Source of the DNA: Lunularia cruciata
Taxonomy: Eukaryota > Streptophyta > Marchantiopsida > Lunulariales > Lunulariaceae
Length of the DNA stretch: 64,000 bases
Direction of reading: 5' to 3'
NCBI GenBank assembly: GCA_948567375.1
Contig: OX419755.1
Coordinates: 22,449,001 to 22,513,000, forward strand
Shown: positions 10,506 to 20,819 of the stretch, one piece after another
Layout: every line of letters starts with the position of its first letter
Numbering within the stretch: position 1 is the first letter of the stretch
The notes under the pieces: model-generated
Database searches by the model: none
Told to the model about the DNA's origin: nothing
Seen by the model: only the letters and a program-made list of their open reading frames with translations
Position numbers and translations under genes: made by a program

Positions 10506-13500
10506 TAATACATATCCTGTATTTGGAAACTTCAGTTGCTTACCCGTTCATCGCCAATTCAAGAAATTGTCCATCCAATAAGCTAAGATGATTAATCACG
10601 TATATTAGGGGGTTTCAAATTCCAGATTTTTAGATTTTTGCGGGGAAGTGGTGTGAAGTCCGTAAAATATTTAATGGGTACCCAAAAGCACAGTTCGGTT
10701 GAAAGTTGCATGGTCGGGTAAAAATTAGGGTTTTAAAATTTGACAATAAAATCAAGCTGGATAAATTTTAAGTTTGTATCATTGGACTTTATATCACACG
10801 TTAACAAAATCACACGTTACGTGTCATTTTTCAAATTTCCTTAGAGATATTTATTGCTATGGCCATTTTCCTGGCAAAACTTTATGGACTCTACCCATAA
10901 ACTCATGTACGGATTCCATCGGGTTCTCCAAATGCCTAAATTTCAAACCCCCTATTATATAAAATCTGAAATCACAACATTTATTACTATAATCTGTTAA
11001 CTAATATACAAAGGAATCGATATGCTACTATCACCGATAAACGAGTATAGAAGGAACTGATGCTAAGATTGGACGGTCCACCTGATATCTTTCATATGAT
11101 AGAAGCCCGACACATCTTTTAACCAAATAGTCGTCTAATCCTTGATGCCTCCTTTTGGCCAAATTGTCTTCCGATAGGCTCTAGTGACAACCTGTGAGTA
11201 TTCTCTTTTCCTTTTCCTGCTCAAATCCTACATGACCATATTTCGCCTTGTCCTGCTTCTTATCTCTTGTACTAATCGTAAGGTTTTTGTGATTCCATCA
11301 ATCCTAGCGAAAAGGAAGAAATAGGCACAAGAGCAAAACTTGGCTAACTGACAGATAACATGTAACATGGCAATTTCTATGTAAATTAATTGAATGAATG
11401 TCTTGCATGATAAGAATGAAAATTTGGTCCGCCCTCGTAGTATCTCGATGTCACTCCACTACATCTCGGGACATGGTGATTGAAGGTTTGTACCCATGCC
11501 ACTTTCGATTCTTCCATTCATTTGTAACAAATCAAAATATTTGTTGTGTATCGAACAGATGTGCTCCATAAAAGTAAGATGCAAAGAGCCTTGTTAAAGA
11601 ACAGCGAAATCCCCTTCTTATTCCGTTATCCTTCGAGTTATGTTGAGCGATGGATGCTGCGTTTCGACAGTGCACGAATGCATATCATTTAAGATGTTAG
11701 AGGTACCACCACTCTCACTCTTATTCGTAAAGTTAATCTGCAAAACGTGACCAGAATCCGACGACTCCAAGAGTCCTCCTCATTTCCTTTTAATGTCTAA
11801 AATCATCTTCTCTATGAGGCGCTTACGCTAAAGGTGTTTGCCAAGCATGTCACGGAATTATCCTCATGGACATGTAGGAAGTTCCCATATTACTAAGGTC
11901 ACATCCATTATAGGTACTTATCATATAGGAAAAGGAATAAGACATATAAGAGTTGGTTTTGGGCTTTCTAAGAGTTCCTTCTTCAGTAGTTTACATTCAG
12001 TAAGACACTTATGAGAAATGGTAGTTTAACTGAGAAAGAAATGTAACAAGCCCCCATATCACCACTCTCGCACCACTTCAATTAGAATGATGGTCCTGAA
12101 CCGTCATTTTAAATTGTTTATAGAGTTTCGACGAGTAATTCAACTTTACAAATTACTTTGTTTAAGATCTGTTATTGAGTTTTGTTCTTATATTCTTTCA
12201 CATAATCCTATCGTGGCTGTTTTGGCTCATGTACTGGAGTGCCATAACAATAATGGTCACATGGATTATGGAGTTAAAATATGTGAGGTACTCTCTCTTC
12301 TCTCTCTTCAAAATCGTTTTGTACTAGAGCTAGTAAAAAATTATCACCAAATAATAATATGATTGTAAAGGCAACAAGTTTGAAAAGCTTAAATAGGTAA
12401 TATTGCTTTTTCAATCACTTAAATAGGTATAAAATCTATTTATTTACAGGTTGCTTTAGCTTAGAAAAACTTTGATCTAAATAACGCACCTGTCTGCACA
12501 AACTTGTCCACATTAATTTATTGTTTTCCAAACCAATCCAATACAACTCTCAACTCAAGCGGCCCATCAATACTTTCATTTTAATTTATCTGTGCACCAC
12601 CGCGATAGAATTGAACCCTTGAAAATGCATCGAGTTTAATTCACAATAATGAAGATGTTACACAAGAGAGATTGTATGTGGCTGTATATATAGTACTCTA
12701 GAAACTGAAGGTTAAAACGAATGGAAGCTTGTAAAAATTAGTAAAACAAAAGAGCATTGACCGTTAATCCCACCGTAACTTCAAATCGACCCAAAGTAAG
12801 CCCACACTAAGGAACAGAGAACAAAAATTGAACAAGGATTAAACACGAATTAGTGCTAATTTGATGAGATGTTAATGAGATGGTCACCCAAGGGATGGAG
12901 TAGCAAGGGAAACTGACAAAAGGCAAACACTTACACTCTCGGATGAGGTAGGGAGCTGAAGGGAAAGGGGTTACAATTTGAGGTGGATAAGTGGGACCGT
13001 AAAGGAAGAGGCTATGGCGACTTTTGAAGTGAATCTGGTGTAGTGCAAGCCTACCTGGATGGACCAGTCTTATTCGGAGTGAAAGTAACCACTGCACGAG
13101 ACGCTACGTCTGAACAGTACAATCGCTTTGAAGTTCGAAGATAAGGCCATTTGTTGATGAAGTTCGTAGATATTCGAGATTTAACGCGGCCCTTTAATGG
13201 TACTACGCACTCAATCTGGAGGATGAGGTATATGCTTTTCCAACTCCTGAATGTTAGGATTAGGAATCGGGTGCATTCCTTGCCATAGCCGGGACAGACA
13301 AGACTATGTCGGTGAAACTAAGTTGCTTCACCATATCAGAGAGGAGTTTGGTGAAAATTCCGGAAGTAGAATCGATATTAACTAGGTCGTGTGACTATTC
13401 TGTGCCATACCTTCAATCTAAGCTTCCGCATTGCTAACAGTCAAGTGGTTCGTGGAGGAGCTTTTCATCGTAAGATAAGCTTTTCTGTTCTTATTGTCTT

Positions 13501-14033
13501 TCGTACCTCTTCCTGTTCATCCTGGCTGTACTTGTTCGGCTGAGAAAATATCTAATCTGATCATACTGCGGCTACGGTCTTTTTACATTAAAATATCCGT
13601 AAGAGTTCTTTGATTCAAAACACTCACATTTGCATTGGCAAAAAGCTAAAGTTTTCCATCCATTCGTAGATTCTGGATGCAGAGTGCAGAATTCGAAAAA
13701 GCTCAAAGAGGAAAGAACGGGGTTTAAGGTTCCTCTTTGCATACTTTACATGAATTGCAATATGAACATAAATCATGGAGAGTATAAATTTCTGTGACTT
13801 GCATGAAACTGTTTGCACAGTAGATGAATCTGTCTCTCCAGACTGGACCTGAAGTCGAATCCGGGATCAGAGCAAGTCATCAAATGTCTCTAAATTACAT
13901 AGTGCAATGTCCACTGATAGGGAATGATCGTCAAATTTAGTTAAACGAATTCACACGACAATTGCAACTAGAGCTCCGACAGGGCAGAAGTATTCGAATG
14001 TACTCAAAAACTGCAACTAGCACTAAAATTCGT
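10506..14033. other. Gene-flanking region with no identified gene
   Basis: Base composition becomes more balanced and CpG more frequent than in the repeats to the left. No open frame has a recognisable domain; the 91-residue frame at 12087-12362 and the 96-residue minus frame at 12807-13097 look random. The right-hand part (about 13600-14033) should hold the 3' UTR and terminator of the minus-strand b' gene. I saw no certain poly(A) signal. Confidence 0.4.
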
Positions 14034-14798
14034 TTATACGCTGAAGGGAATAACCTTGCTGATGATGTCGTCACTCAAAGCCTGCACCTGCTTGTCAAGT
14101 CCCTTCAATGTCTCTTCCTTCTGTTCCTCCAAATTAGACAGAGCTTCGGCCAATTCCACCTCGATTCTGGCCTTGGACTCCTGTAGGGTTACCTCTAGGG
14201 CAGCAGCGGTCTCCTTCTTCGTGTTGTTCAAAGCATTGGTGGTCTCAGCGCGGGCAGCCTTGATAATAGACTCAGCCTCTTGCTGCAATTTCTTGATCTC
14301 TCCGGAATTGTCCCTCACCCCAAGCAACTTGCTCCTGATCTCCTCGTCCCTCTTGTCCATAACCGCAGCAACTGGCTTGAACCAGATGTTGTCAAGGGCA
14401 ACCATGAGAGTCAAAAACTCGATGGCAATGATGGGAAGGGTCAGGTTGAAGTCGAAAATTTTTCCCTTCTCCTCACCAGCTAGCGCGGGTAGGGCAAGAA
14501 GCACGTTGGTGGCTACAATCACGGCGTTCCTGGCGACATTGCTCTTGGTGAGTGTGTTGAAAGCCTGGCTTACGGACTCCTCCAAGGTGGATACCGACGC
14601 CTTTCCCTGCTTGGCTTCAACCGTGAGACGAGCTACCCTCTCTACACATGGGAGTTCAGCTACCGCGGCGATCCTCTTCCCTGTCATGAACGAGGTCCTG
14701 CTCGAGCACGAGGCCGCCTGCATTGGGGACGCTGCTGCAACTGGTGCAGCACTGAGACGGGCAGCCACTCCCGTGGCCGCTACCACAGACGCTGCCAT
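14034..14798 (-). CDS. atpG: Chloroplast ATP synthase subunit b' (CFo-II), nuclear-encoded precursor
   Basis: Intronless 254-residue precursor of the b' peripheral-stalk subunit of thylakoid F-type ATP synthase. With plastid-encoded subunit b it forms the stator linking Fo to F1. Residues 1 to about 70 are Ala/Ser/Val-rich with few acidic residues, a plastid transit peptide. Residues 91-107 form a hydrophobic stretch ending in ALA before GEE, resembling a thylakoid-transfer segment. Residues about 117-138 (FNLTLPIIAIEFLTLMVALD) are the single membrane anchor, and 141-254 are a charged helical stalk (MDKRDEEIRSKL, repeated Glu/Lys/Ala). Length and the KIFDFNLTLP block fit the plant family. The start is the first Met of the frame and begins the transit peptide. 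The 285-residue plus-strand frame at 14056-14913 is only its mirror. Neighbours are unrelated, as expected in a nuclear genome. Confidence 0.95.
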   Translation of the reverse strand: MAASVVAATGVAARLSAAPVAAASPMQAASCSSRTSFMTGKRIAAVAELPCVERVARLTVEAKQGKASVSTLEESVSQAFNTLTKSNVARNAVIVATNVLLALPALAGEEKGKIFDFNLTLPIIAIEFLTLMVALDNIWFKPVAAVMDKRDEEIRSKLLGVRDNSGEIKKLQQEAESIIKAARAETTNALNNTKKETAAALEVTLQESKARIEVELAEALSNLEEQKEETLKGLDKQVQALSDDIISKVIPFSV

Positions 14799-15300
14799 CT
14801 CGTTACGACGCTGTCAATTCGTCCGTAGAGAAATTAAGAATCTGAAGACCACAGATCTCTCGTTAGCCCCGAATTTCTTCCTTTTCTTGTTCTTCTACTA
14901 CACGGGAGAGTAACAACCGAACAATCAAGTAACGAGAAATTCACTCACCTCGTTCGTGATGGCGCAACAGCTCTTCTCAACAATGGGAAGAGTCGCACAA
15001 ATTCTCGACAGGGTGGGATGTGCACCTCCCACTGTGTGCCACTTTCTCATCTCTTTTCTCACCACCCATATCTGCTCCTCTCTGCAATCGTTGCCAATCA
15101 CACGAGCCTATCCGTCATCCTGTTCTGTGGACCCCCACCACCCTCATTCTCTCCAGCGAACGAACGAGTATCACTTTCCTCCTTATCATTCCTCTTCCCT
15201 TCTCTCTTCTCTCGCTATGAACTTCATGTACTCCCCCACTGGGCCTTACACGGTAGGTACACTCTCATGTCTGCCATGATCTGACCGACTCGTTAACCGT
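14799..15300 (-). promoter_or_regulatory. Putative 5' UTR and promoter of the b' gene
   Basis: Sequence upstream of the minus-strand start. It is pyrimidine-rich on the plus strand and moderately GC-rich. At 15181-15187 the minus strand reads GATAAGG, the core of the I-box found in light-regulated plant genes, which suits a photosynthesis gene. No convincing TATA box was placed, so the transcription start is unknown. Confidence 0.4.
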
Positions 15301-15396
15301 TGTTCCAATTCTCGTTTCTGTGTTGGAATTTCGTCTAACTTTGTTAATCAAATGGAGATTTCGCGGACGAGATCAATTTCCATTCTCTTCATTCAT

Positions 15397-15470
15397 CAAT
15401 GATTTTGGCCACATAGGGAATATAGGGGTTTTGGTCACATAGGGTATTCCCTATGTGGCCAAAATCATTG
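15397..15470. repeat. Perfect 26-bp inverted repeat with nested palindrome
   Basis: Arms 15397-15422 and 15445-15470 are exact reverse complements (caatgattttggccacatag... and its mirror). The 22-base spacer carries a third, imperfect copy of the arm (ttggtcacataggg), so 15430-15467 is also almost palindromic. It separates the b' promoter from the AT-rich repeat zone; it may be a fold-back element or the footprint of a small inverted-repeat transposon. Confidence 0.9.
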
Positions 15471-16467
15471 AAACTTATATCTTTACAAATTTTACTTCTT
15501 CTAATTATTCCGTGAAGAAAATAATATTGTCTCAAGGTTTTTCAGACTCGTAGTATTTTTTAAATCAAAAAATAATCGACCAAAAGTACGCATCAGAGAG
15601 TTTTACAAATAATTACGACATTCAAGAATAGATGAATTGAGAATAAGATTTATTGAAAACCAAATTACTTTTAAATTTACTCTTGTTATTTATTTAGCTA
15701 GAACTTCTGATAATGTACACATTGTTCTATTGTAGTAAAATAGTGAATCACATGCAGGTCTATGACTTAATATTTATTAAAAAATATCACTCTTTTTTCA
15801 TAAATCAATGTTCTTTTTCATTGCTTTATTTGAAAAATGTAAAATTTACACAATCAAGAGAAATATTTTTTTTTAATTTAAGACAGAAAAGTAAAATGTG
15901 ATAACAAAAAAGACAAATATATGTTTAAAGCTCAATTTGATAACACATTACTTCAGGGCACTAAAACCAGTTTAAATGGAATTTTTGTTACTTCTAGTAT
16001 CATGTCGTTAACGAATGTTTGAACGAGATAAGATATAGATAAATAAATATCAATTAAATAAGAAATTTATATGATATTTGTTATAAACTTAATCTAAAAT
16101 AGTTCTATATCATTTCGTGAGTATGCATTGTGATAAGCGCTATTTCCATCTAACTTGAAAGTGTAAGTTGAAAGTGTAAGTAATCTACTAAGTTAAATTA
16201 TACCTACATAATATAGATTTTGTTGGAATCAACTAGGAAAATATCGCTATAATTAGCCGCAACATCCAGTTTATCTAGTTGGGAATGAGCATTTATCCAT
16301 TGAGTCAAAATATTCAGCACATAAATTTGATTATGAATATATAAAATTAAGAGGGCTATCTTAAATTTCGCTTAACATCTTAATGAACTATATCATTTGT
16401 AGCTTCCACAAAGTTACAAGAGAGTAAAGTACCCTCAGTAAGGCAAACTGAAGCTATATACTTGCGA
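15471..16467. other. Very AT-rich spacer, no gene
   Basis: Long A/T-rich tracts, no open frame with a motif, no RNA gene. This begins the transposon-dominated block. Confidence 0.5.
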
Positions 16468-16805
16468 GATGCTAGCTTAGGTTAAATCTGAGCTAAAATA
16501 TCATATTCAGCTTTAACTAGACTAGTTGGAGCAAAAGTACCTTCAGTAAGGCTAATCAAAAGTAAAGACCCTTAGGAAGGTTAGGCAAGATCCAAATTGG
16601 GATAAAATAGGGATACCTTATGTAAGACTAACCCAAGATGCTAGTTTAGGTTAGATATGAGCTAAAACAGCATACTTAGCTTTAACCAAACTAGTTGAAG
16701 TAAAGCACCTTTAGCAAAGCTAATTAAAAGTAAAGACCCTTAGTAAGGTTAGTAGAAACCCAAATTAGGCTAAAATAGAGATACCTTCTGTAAGAGCCAT
16801 TAACT
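16468..16805 (+). repeat. Two 169-bp tandem repeat units, plus partial units
   Basis: Units start with gatgctagcttaggtta at 16468 and gatgctagtttaggtta at 16637 and run in parallel through agctttaac, gtaaagaccctta and gataccttatgtaag blocks. Partial units extend on both sides (about 16430 and up to 16890). Noncoding; a small diverged satellite or minisatellite. Confidence 0.75.
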
Positions 16806-17339
16806 TTGTAGCTTTAGTTACCTGACTAAAACTACAAACCCGTTAGTTAAGACTGGTTGAGGCCTAATTTGGGTTAAAATAGAGTACATTAAATGATAGG
16901 TGAAGATCTTCATACATATATTCATGTAATTGATAATGCCACCTTGATTTTTGCTATTGCTATCCTACTTTTTGGAATGGACAAGTAACAATGGGATACC
17001 AAGGCTGTGCACAAGGTGTGTGTGAGAGAGGGCTATGTCATTTTGACCACATCATGGGTGGCATTAGCAAAAGTCAGGATGGCAATAGCCATTCACTAAA
17101 TAAACACTTTTGTCACATGCTTCTTAGATGTTGCACTTGTAAAGGATATTCTCCATGTGGATGATATTCCTCTACTAGGAGATATGCAGTGGCTTTTGGT
17201 ATACTCTCCTCTAGTATTGTCCGTGACCAACTACCTTTTCTGCACCATTCCCCCATCCTTGACTTTCCTATCATGTCTGGGAGGAGTATCATGGGAGTCT
17301 TTGGTGATACCATCAGACTACAGACATTTGAGTGTATGA

Positions 17340-18029
17340 GTAATATTCCGAGGATAGCATAAAAACAAAGAAGAGAAAACATAATTTTCACACTCAAACT
17401 TTGGTGTCCCAAAGGAACACCTTCTCTTTATTATATAGTCAAACAGGATCCCCTCCATGGAAGCCCCACCATTGGATTAGGCACTTGGATACGTGACATG
17501 TCAGCAAGCTCCACCCTTAGATTAGCTAGATGCATAGGTGACATGTCAATTCTGGTCCTATCTTGTGGGTCAAACCTTCTTTGACCAAAAGGAATCTTTA
17601 TGGAATCTTCCTATAAGAATCTCCAAATCACATGGGTGAGGTACCATTGGAAAGCTCTTGGTGAGACAAACCATCCGTTTAGGCTTGAATCATCTACTTA
17701 GGCCTCCAAAATTGCCTCTGAAGTTTTCATGTCTATTTTGGTTTCTGCTCTATTAGTAGAAGTGCTCTTTTGGTAATACCTCTACCTGATCTATTTTGTC
17801 CATTATATGTACTATCCTTCCAAATGTCACCAACCCAAATTCTACCTTTAGATCATATGTCTAACTATTGATTCTAAAATCTCCAAGCATGTTTTGGTTT
17901 TTGGCCTATTAGTAGAAATATTGTTTTGGTGATACCTCTGTCTAATCTACTTAGTCATCATGTATAACATCCTTCTACATATTACCAAACCAAATTTCAT
18001 CTCTAGATCATATGTCTATTGGTATTACA
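17340..18029 (-). mobile_element. Solo LTR of the 40-46 kb chromovirus family
   Basis: The reverse complement aligns along its length with the LTRs at 40031-40628 and 45816-46396: it starts tgtaatacc, shares gtgacatgtca, ggtaccattggaaagctctt and ctttattatatag blocks (in complement), and ends near ctatcctcgg. It precisely splits LINE copy 2; flanks tatga and aatga (4 of 5 identical) look like a target duplication. No internal sequence remains, so it arose by LTR-LTR recombination. At 690 bp it is about 100 bp longer than its relatives because of an internal duplication. Confidence 0.8.
17736..18022 (-). repeat. 156-bp duplication within the solo LTR U3
   Basis: Units beginning at 17736 and 17892 (ttttggttt...ctattagtaga, then tagatcatatgtct) are diverged tandem copies lying in the upstream (U3) part of the LTR as read on the minus strand. 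Duplicated U3 segments often hold promoter or enhancer elements; a functional role here is only possible. Confidence 0.65.
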
Positions 18030-19213
18030 ATAATGATAGGGGATTTGGCATGTAGACAAGCATCTCTACCAATCTTGTGTAGAGGGGTAGGCTTATTATC
18101 TATGGACGGGATGGCACCTATATCATTTTTGGGTAGTTGTGCTCTCTTGGCACCCCTACTTTCCTTCCATTTTATGCTTGATGATAGGCTAATTCTGGAG
18201 ACTTATGTGACCAAGGTGGAGGAGGGATCCTTTTTTCTCCATGTGTTATTGCGACATACAAGAGATGCTCTATCTCCACAAGCACGTGAGGACCTTCCAT
18301 CCTTTGGTTCACTATCGTCAAATTGGACCAAAGGTTTGCAGTCTTCCTTGATGGAGCAACAATGTTAGCATATGCTACATTCTCTCTTAGTTGACTCATC
18401 CATTCCTTGGCCCACTAGAGCACATCTTTGCTCTTGCTTTGGCAAGGGTGCAAGCTCTTAGATCCTAGCTTGACCATGCATTAAGACATTTCAACTTGCA
18501 CTAGCCACTTTCTTTATAGCGATGAGGTCCACCCGTCTGCATCTTTGTTACTCACTTGTGAATGTGGTTCTACATTAGATGCAACAACGGTCCATATGAC
18601 ACGATGTCCTTATGGAGGACAGAGGATAGCTACTCATGATGTCATCAAGGATATAGTCTTTGTTATGGCATGAGAGAGTGGATACCTTGCTTGGAGGGAG
18701 TGTTCATATTCTTTGTAGACAACATGTGTCTGAGCAAACTTATACTTGGTATAAGATGATCAAGTGACAATGGTAGATGTTGTGGTTACAAAACCTATGT
18801 GTGATTTAGTTTTGGAGGGAGTGATTACTCATCTTCTTGGATGGGCGGCAAGTGGTGCTACAACATGCAAGGTCTCCGAGTATAAGGGTATGCAGCAGGG
18901 TCACCTCTTTGTTCCTCTAGCCTTGGAGTTATATGGAGTGATGGACATGGCATTTTACATATTTGTTAGGGAGTGCATGAGAGCTTATCATATTAGACAC
19001 CAAGAGATATCAATCTCACTCTCACACTTTGTAGCATACTTTAAACAGCATGAGTCCATTACTCTATAAAGACCATTGGTTGGTGCAATCTATACGAGAG
19101 CAACCACTCTAGGTGGTGCTTTGTTGGATGTTCTTGTAGTTTGTAGACCTTACAACTTCCATAGCTTGGATATCTTAGATATGGTAGGGCAGATTTCTCA
19201 TATTGATACTATT

Positions 19214-19226
19214 GGGGCCTAGCCCC
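19214..19226 (+). other. LINE 3' stem-loop, copy 2
   Basis: ggggc-cta-gcccc. The stem is identical to copies 1 and 3, and only the loop differs. Confidence 0.55.
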
Positions 19227-19310
19227 ATTCTACCTCTTTTGTCTCTCCCTTGTACCGCTTGATGAGGTCTTCTCATCCTTCTTGTGTTCTACAAGGTCGG
19301 CTTTCTTTTA

Positions 19311-19703
19311 ATAAACATCAATATTACAATTAACACTATAATATTTATTAAAAACTTATCTTAACCACTTGGTGCAATTCAATGCCACCTAATCTTTTGC
19401 ATATCTTTGATATTTGTATAATAATCATCTACATCTTTATTGGATGGGTCATGTACTTATAATCTCTAATCAAATCATGACTAATTAAGTTTTATAGATT
19501 GTTGTGAGACTTCATAATAAAAATTTATATATTTATTATGGGGTAAATCAGTTATTTTTGAAATATAATGTAGTTCTATATGTCAATAAAGGAATAAAAG
19601 CTAATTTATTTGTAAATAATATAAATAGGAAAGGGAAAATCAAAATATAGAATCTATTAACTTCTACCCTTATAATTGTCTACCTTTTTATTAAAATGTT
19701 CCC
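19311..19703. other. AT-rich filler
   Basis: No coding or structural signal visible. Confidence 0.4.
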
Positions 19704-19791
19704 GTTGTCATGCGTATATACATCATTGTTAATATCATACACTATAGAAGCACAACTTACACATAAGTCATACATAAACTCTAAAGTGCCA
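19704..19791 (-). repeat. Partial LTR next to the large gypsy element
   Basis: This segment repeats 20242-20346, the U3 beginning of the 3' LTR (gtgcgtatatacatc, atagaagcacaact, cataaactctaaagtgcc). It abuts the outer end of that LTR, so two LTR starts occur in tandem. Either the element inserted at the edge of an older LTR, or an LTR tandem collapsed. Confidence 0.65.
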
Positions 19792-19792
19792 T

Positions 19793-20348
19793 AATAATCA
19801 GATTATTTACAACTCAAATCAATTGAACTCAGATCAATACTTGATCTTATCCTCAAAAACTTGCCAAAAATAAGGCGTTGATCACAAGCAATCCACACCC
19901 ACTCTAGCTAAGAGAATCCATGTGACGCTCGTTGGCTTTCTGTCCATTCTAGCTAGGAACTCAAAGGCTCAACATCAAAGAAGTGAGCTCTTTGGAGCTG
20001 CACTTTTGGAGTATACTCCTGATTTTGACCTAGGTCTCATCCCAACGGTCCCATTGATGGCACACCTGATGGTGCAGACGGTACAAGTGATGATGGGCCC
20101 TACCATGAAGTCAATACCCTAAACAAAAAATCTGACCATTGGAAAGTAGTCTATGAGTAATTGCCAATATGCCTCTAACTACCATCATTGGAACTCTAGT
20201 GTTTGAACAATCTAGATGCAACACTAAAAAATGGCGTGATAGTTGTCGTGCGTATATACATCGCTACACAACATACATTGTTGTCAACATCATATATTAT
20301 AGAAGCACAACTCATACATAATTCATACATAAACTCTAAAGTGCCACA
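19793..20348 (-). repeat. 3' LTR of the methyltransferase gypsy element
   Basis: Starts TGTGGCAC (minus strand) directly after the polypurine tract and ends at about 19793. Its 19793-20240 part matches the 5' LTR remnant 28625-29072 over about 450 bp (shared ttgacctaggtctcatccca, gtagtctatgagtaa). Differences are mostly transitions. The first roughly 105 bp of U3 are absent from the 5' copy. Confidence 0.8.
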
Positions 20349-20361
20349 ATTGCCCCCCTAA
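20349..20361 (-). other. Polypurine tract
   Basis: The minus strand reads TTAGGGGGGCAAT immediately before TGTGGCAC, the expected second-strand primer just upstream of a 3' LTR. This fixes the LTR start. Confidence 0.7.
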
Positions 20362-20516
20362 TTGGCGGTTAGGTCCTTCTAACTCCAAATAGCCATCTAC
20401 TCCAAGTATATGATATACCCTATGATGGTCAAAGATCATGAGGCCAAGTGCTATGGAGCCCCATCGTTAGTCACCTATTTGCATCTATACCATATAAAGA
20501 ATGAACTAGCTATAGG

Positions 20517-20816
20517 TCAAGTACATCTAGGACATAACCACTGTCCTTGAGGAACCACCGTGGGGGGAGGAGTCATACATACCATATGCCATCCTCTCAA
20601 ACAGCTATCACACACTAACATAGTAGCAGCTCCACCAAAAGAGCCATATAATATACACCTCAAACTAGCACGTACAAGTGCCAAGCTTGGGTCCATAGTA
20701 CCATCAAAGTTTGGGAGGTAGCACGACGCACAATTGCCCATATGATCCTTCCAAACAACACTATCACGTCCTTCTAACAAAAGGACTCCAGATAGCAAAA
20801 CCTCATGCACTCTCAA
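20517..20816 (-). pseudogene. PHD finger at the C-terminus of retroelement integrase
   Basis: A 99-residue open frame. Residues 54-98 match a PHD zinc finger: C54-x2-Y57 (second ligand Cys changed to Tyr), then C69-x2-C72-x4-H77-x2-C80-x14-C95-x2-C98, with the usual GWH and final W-x-CP-x-C. Residues 1-32 (LRV/MRVHEVL, VVWKDH, NCASC) look like the tail of the integrase C-terminal domain, so the finger was probably fused to integrase. PHD fingers commonly read the histone H3 tail; in a retroelement it would take the place of the chromodomain. The mutated ligand and upstream stops show this copy is inactive. A host PHD gene is unlikely, since it lies between integrase and polypurine tract on the element's strand. 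Confidence 0.8.
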
Positions 20817-20819
20817 GAT

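Larger units (their letters stand above)
17105..19310 (+). mobile_element. LINE copy 2, interrupted by a solo LTR
   Basis: Second copy of the family at 833-2870. 17105-17339 matches the post-catalytic RT region (FVTCFLDVAL, LLGDMQ). After the LTR insertion, matching resumes at 18037 (gggatttggcatgtag) and runs through the CCHC block (about 18550-18610), the endonuclease RxD and VDVVVTKP (about 18730-18790), the C-terminal block 18764-19069 (FVPLALELYGVMDM) and the 3' stem-loop at 19214-19226. 5'-truncated, with stops and frameshifts. It has no reverse-transcriptase catalytic box. Confidence 0.75.

Noticed and set aside
14056-14913. 285-residue plus-strand open frame
   Set aside because: It is the mirror of the chloroplast b' gene, low-complexity Ser/Ala/Leu sequence with no domain. 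The opposite strand encodes a clear conserved protein.
20517-20816. PHD finger as an independent host gene
   Set aside because: It lies between integrase and polypurine tract on the element's strand, is preceded by integrase-tail sequence and has no own promoter or exons.
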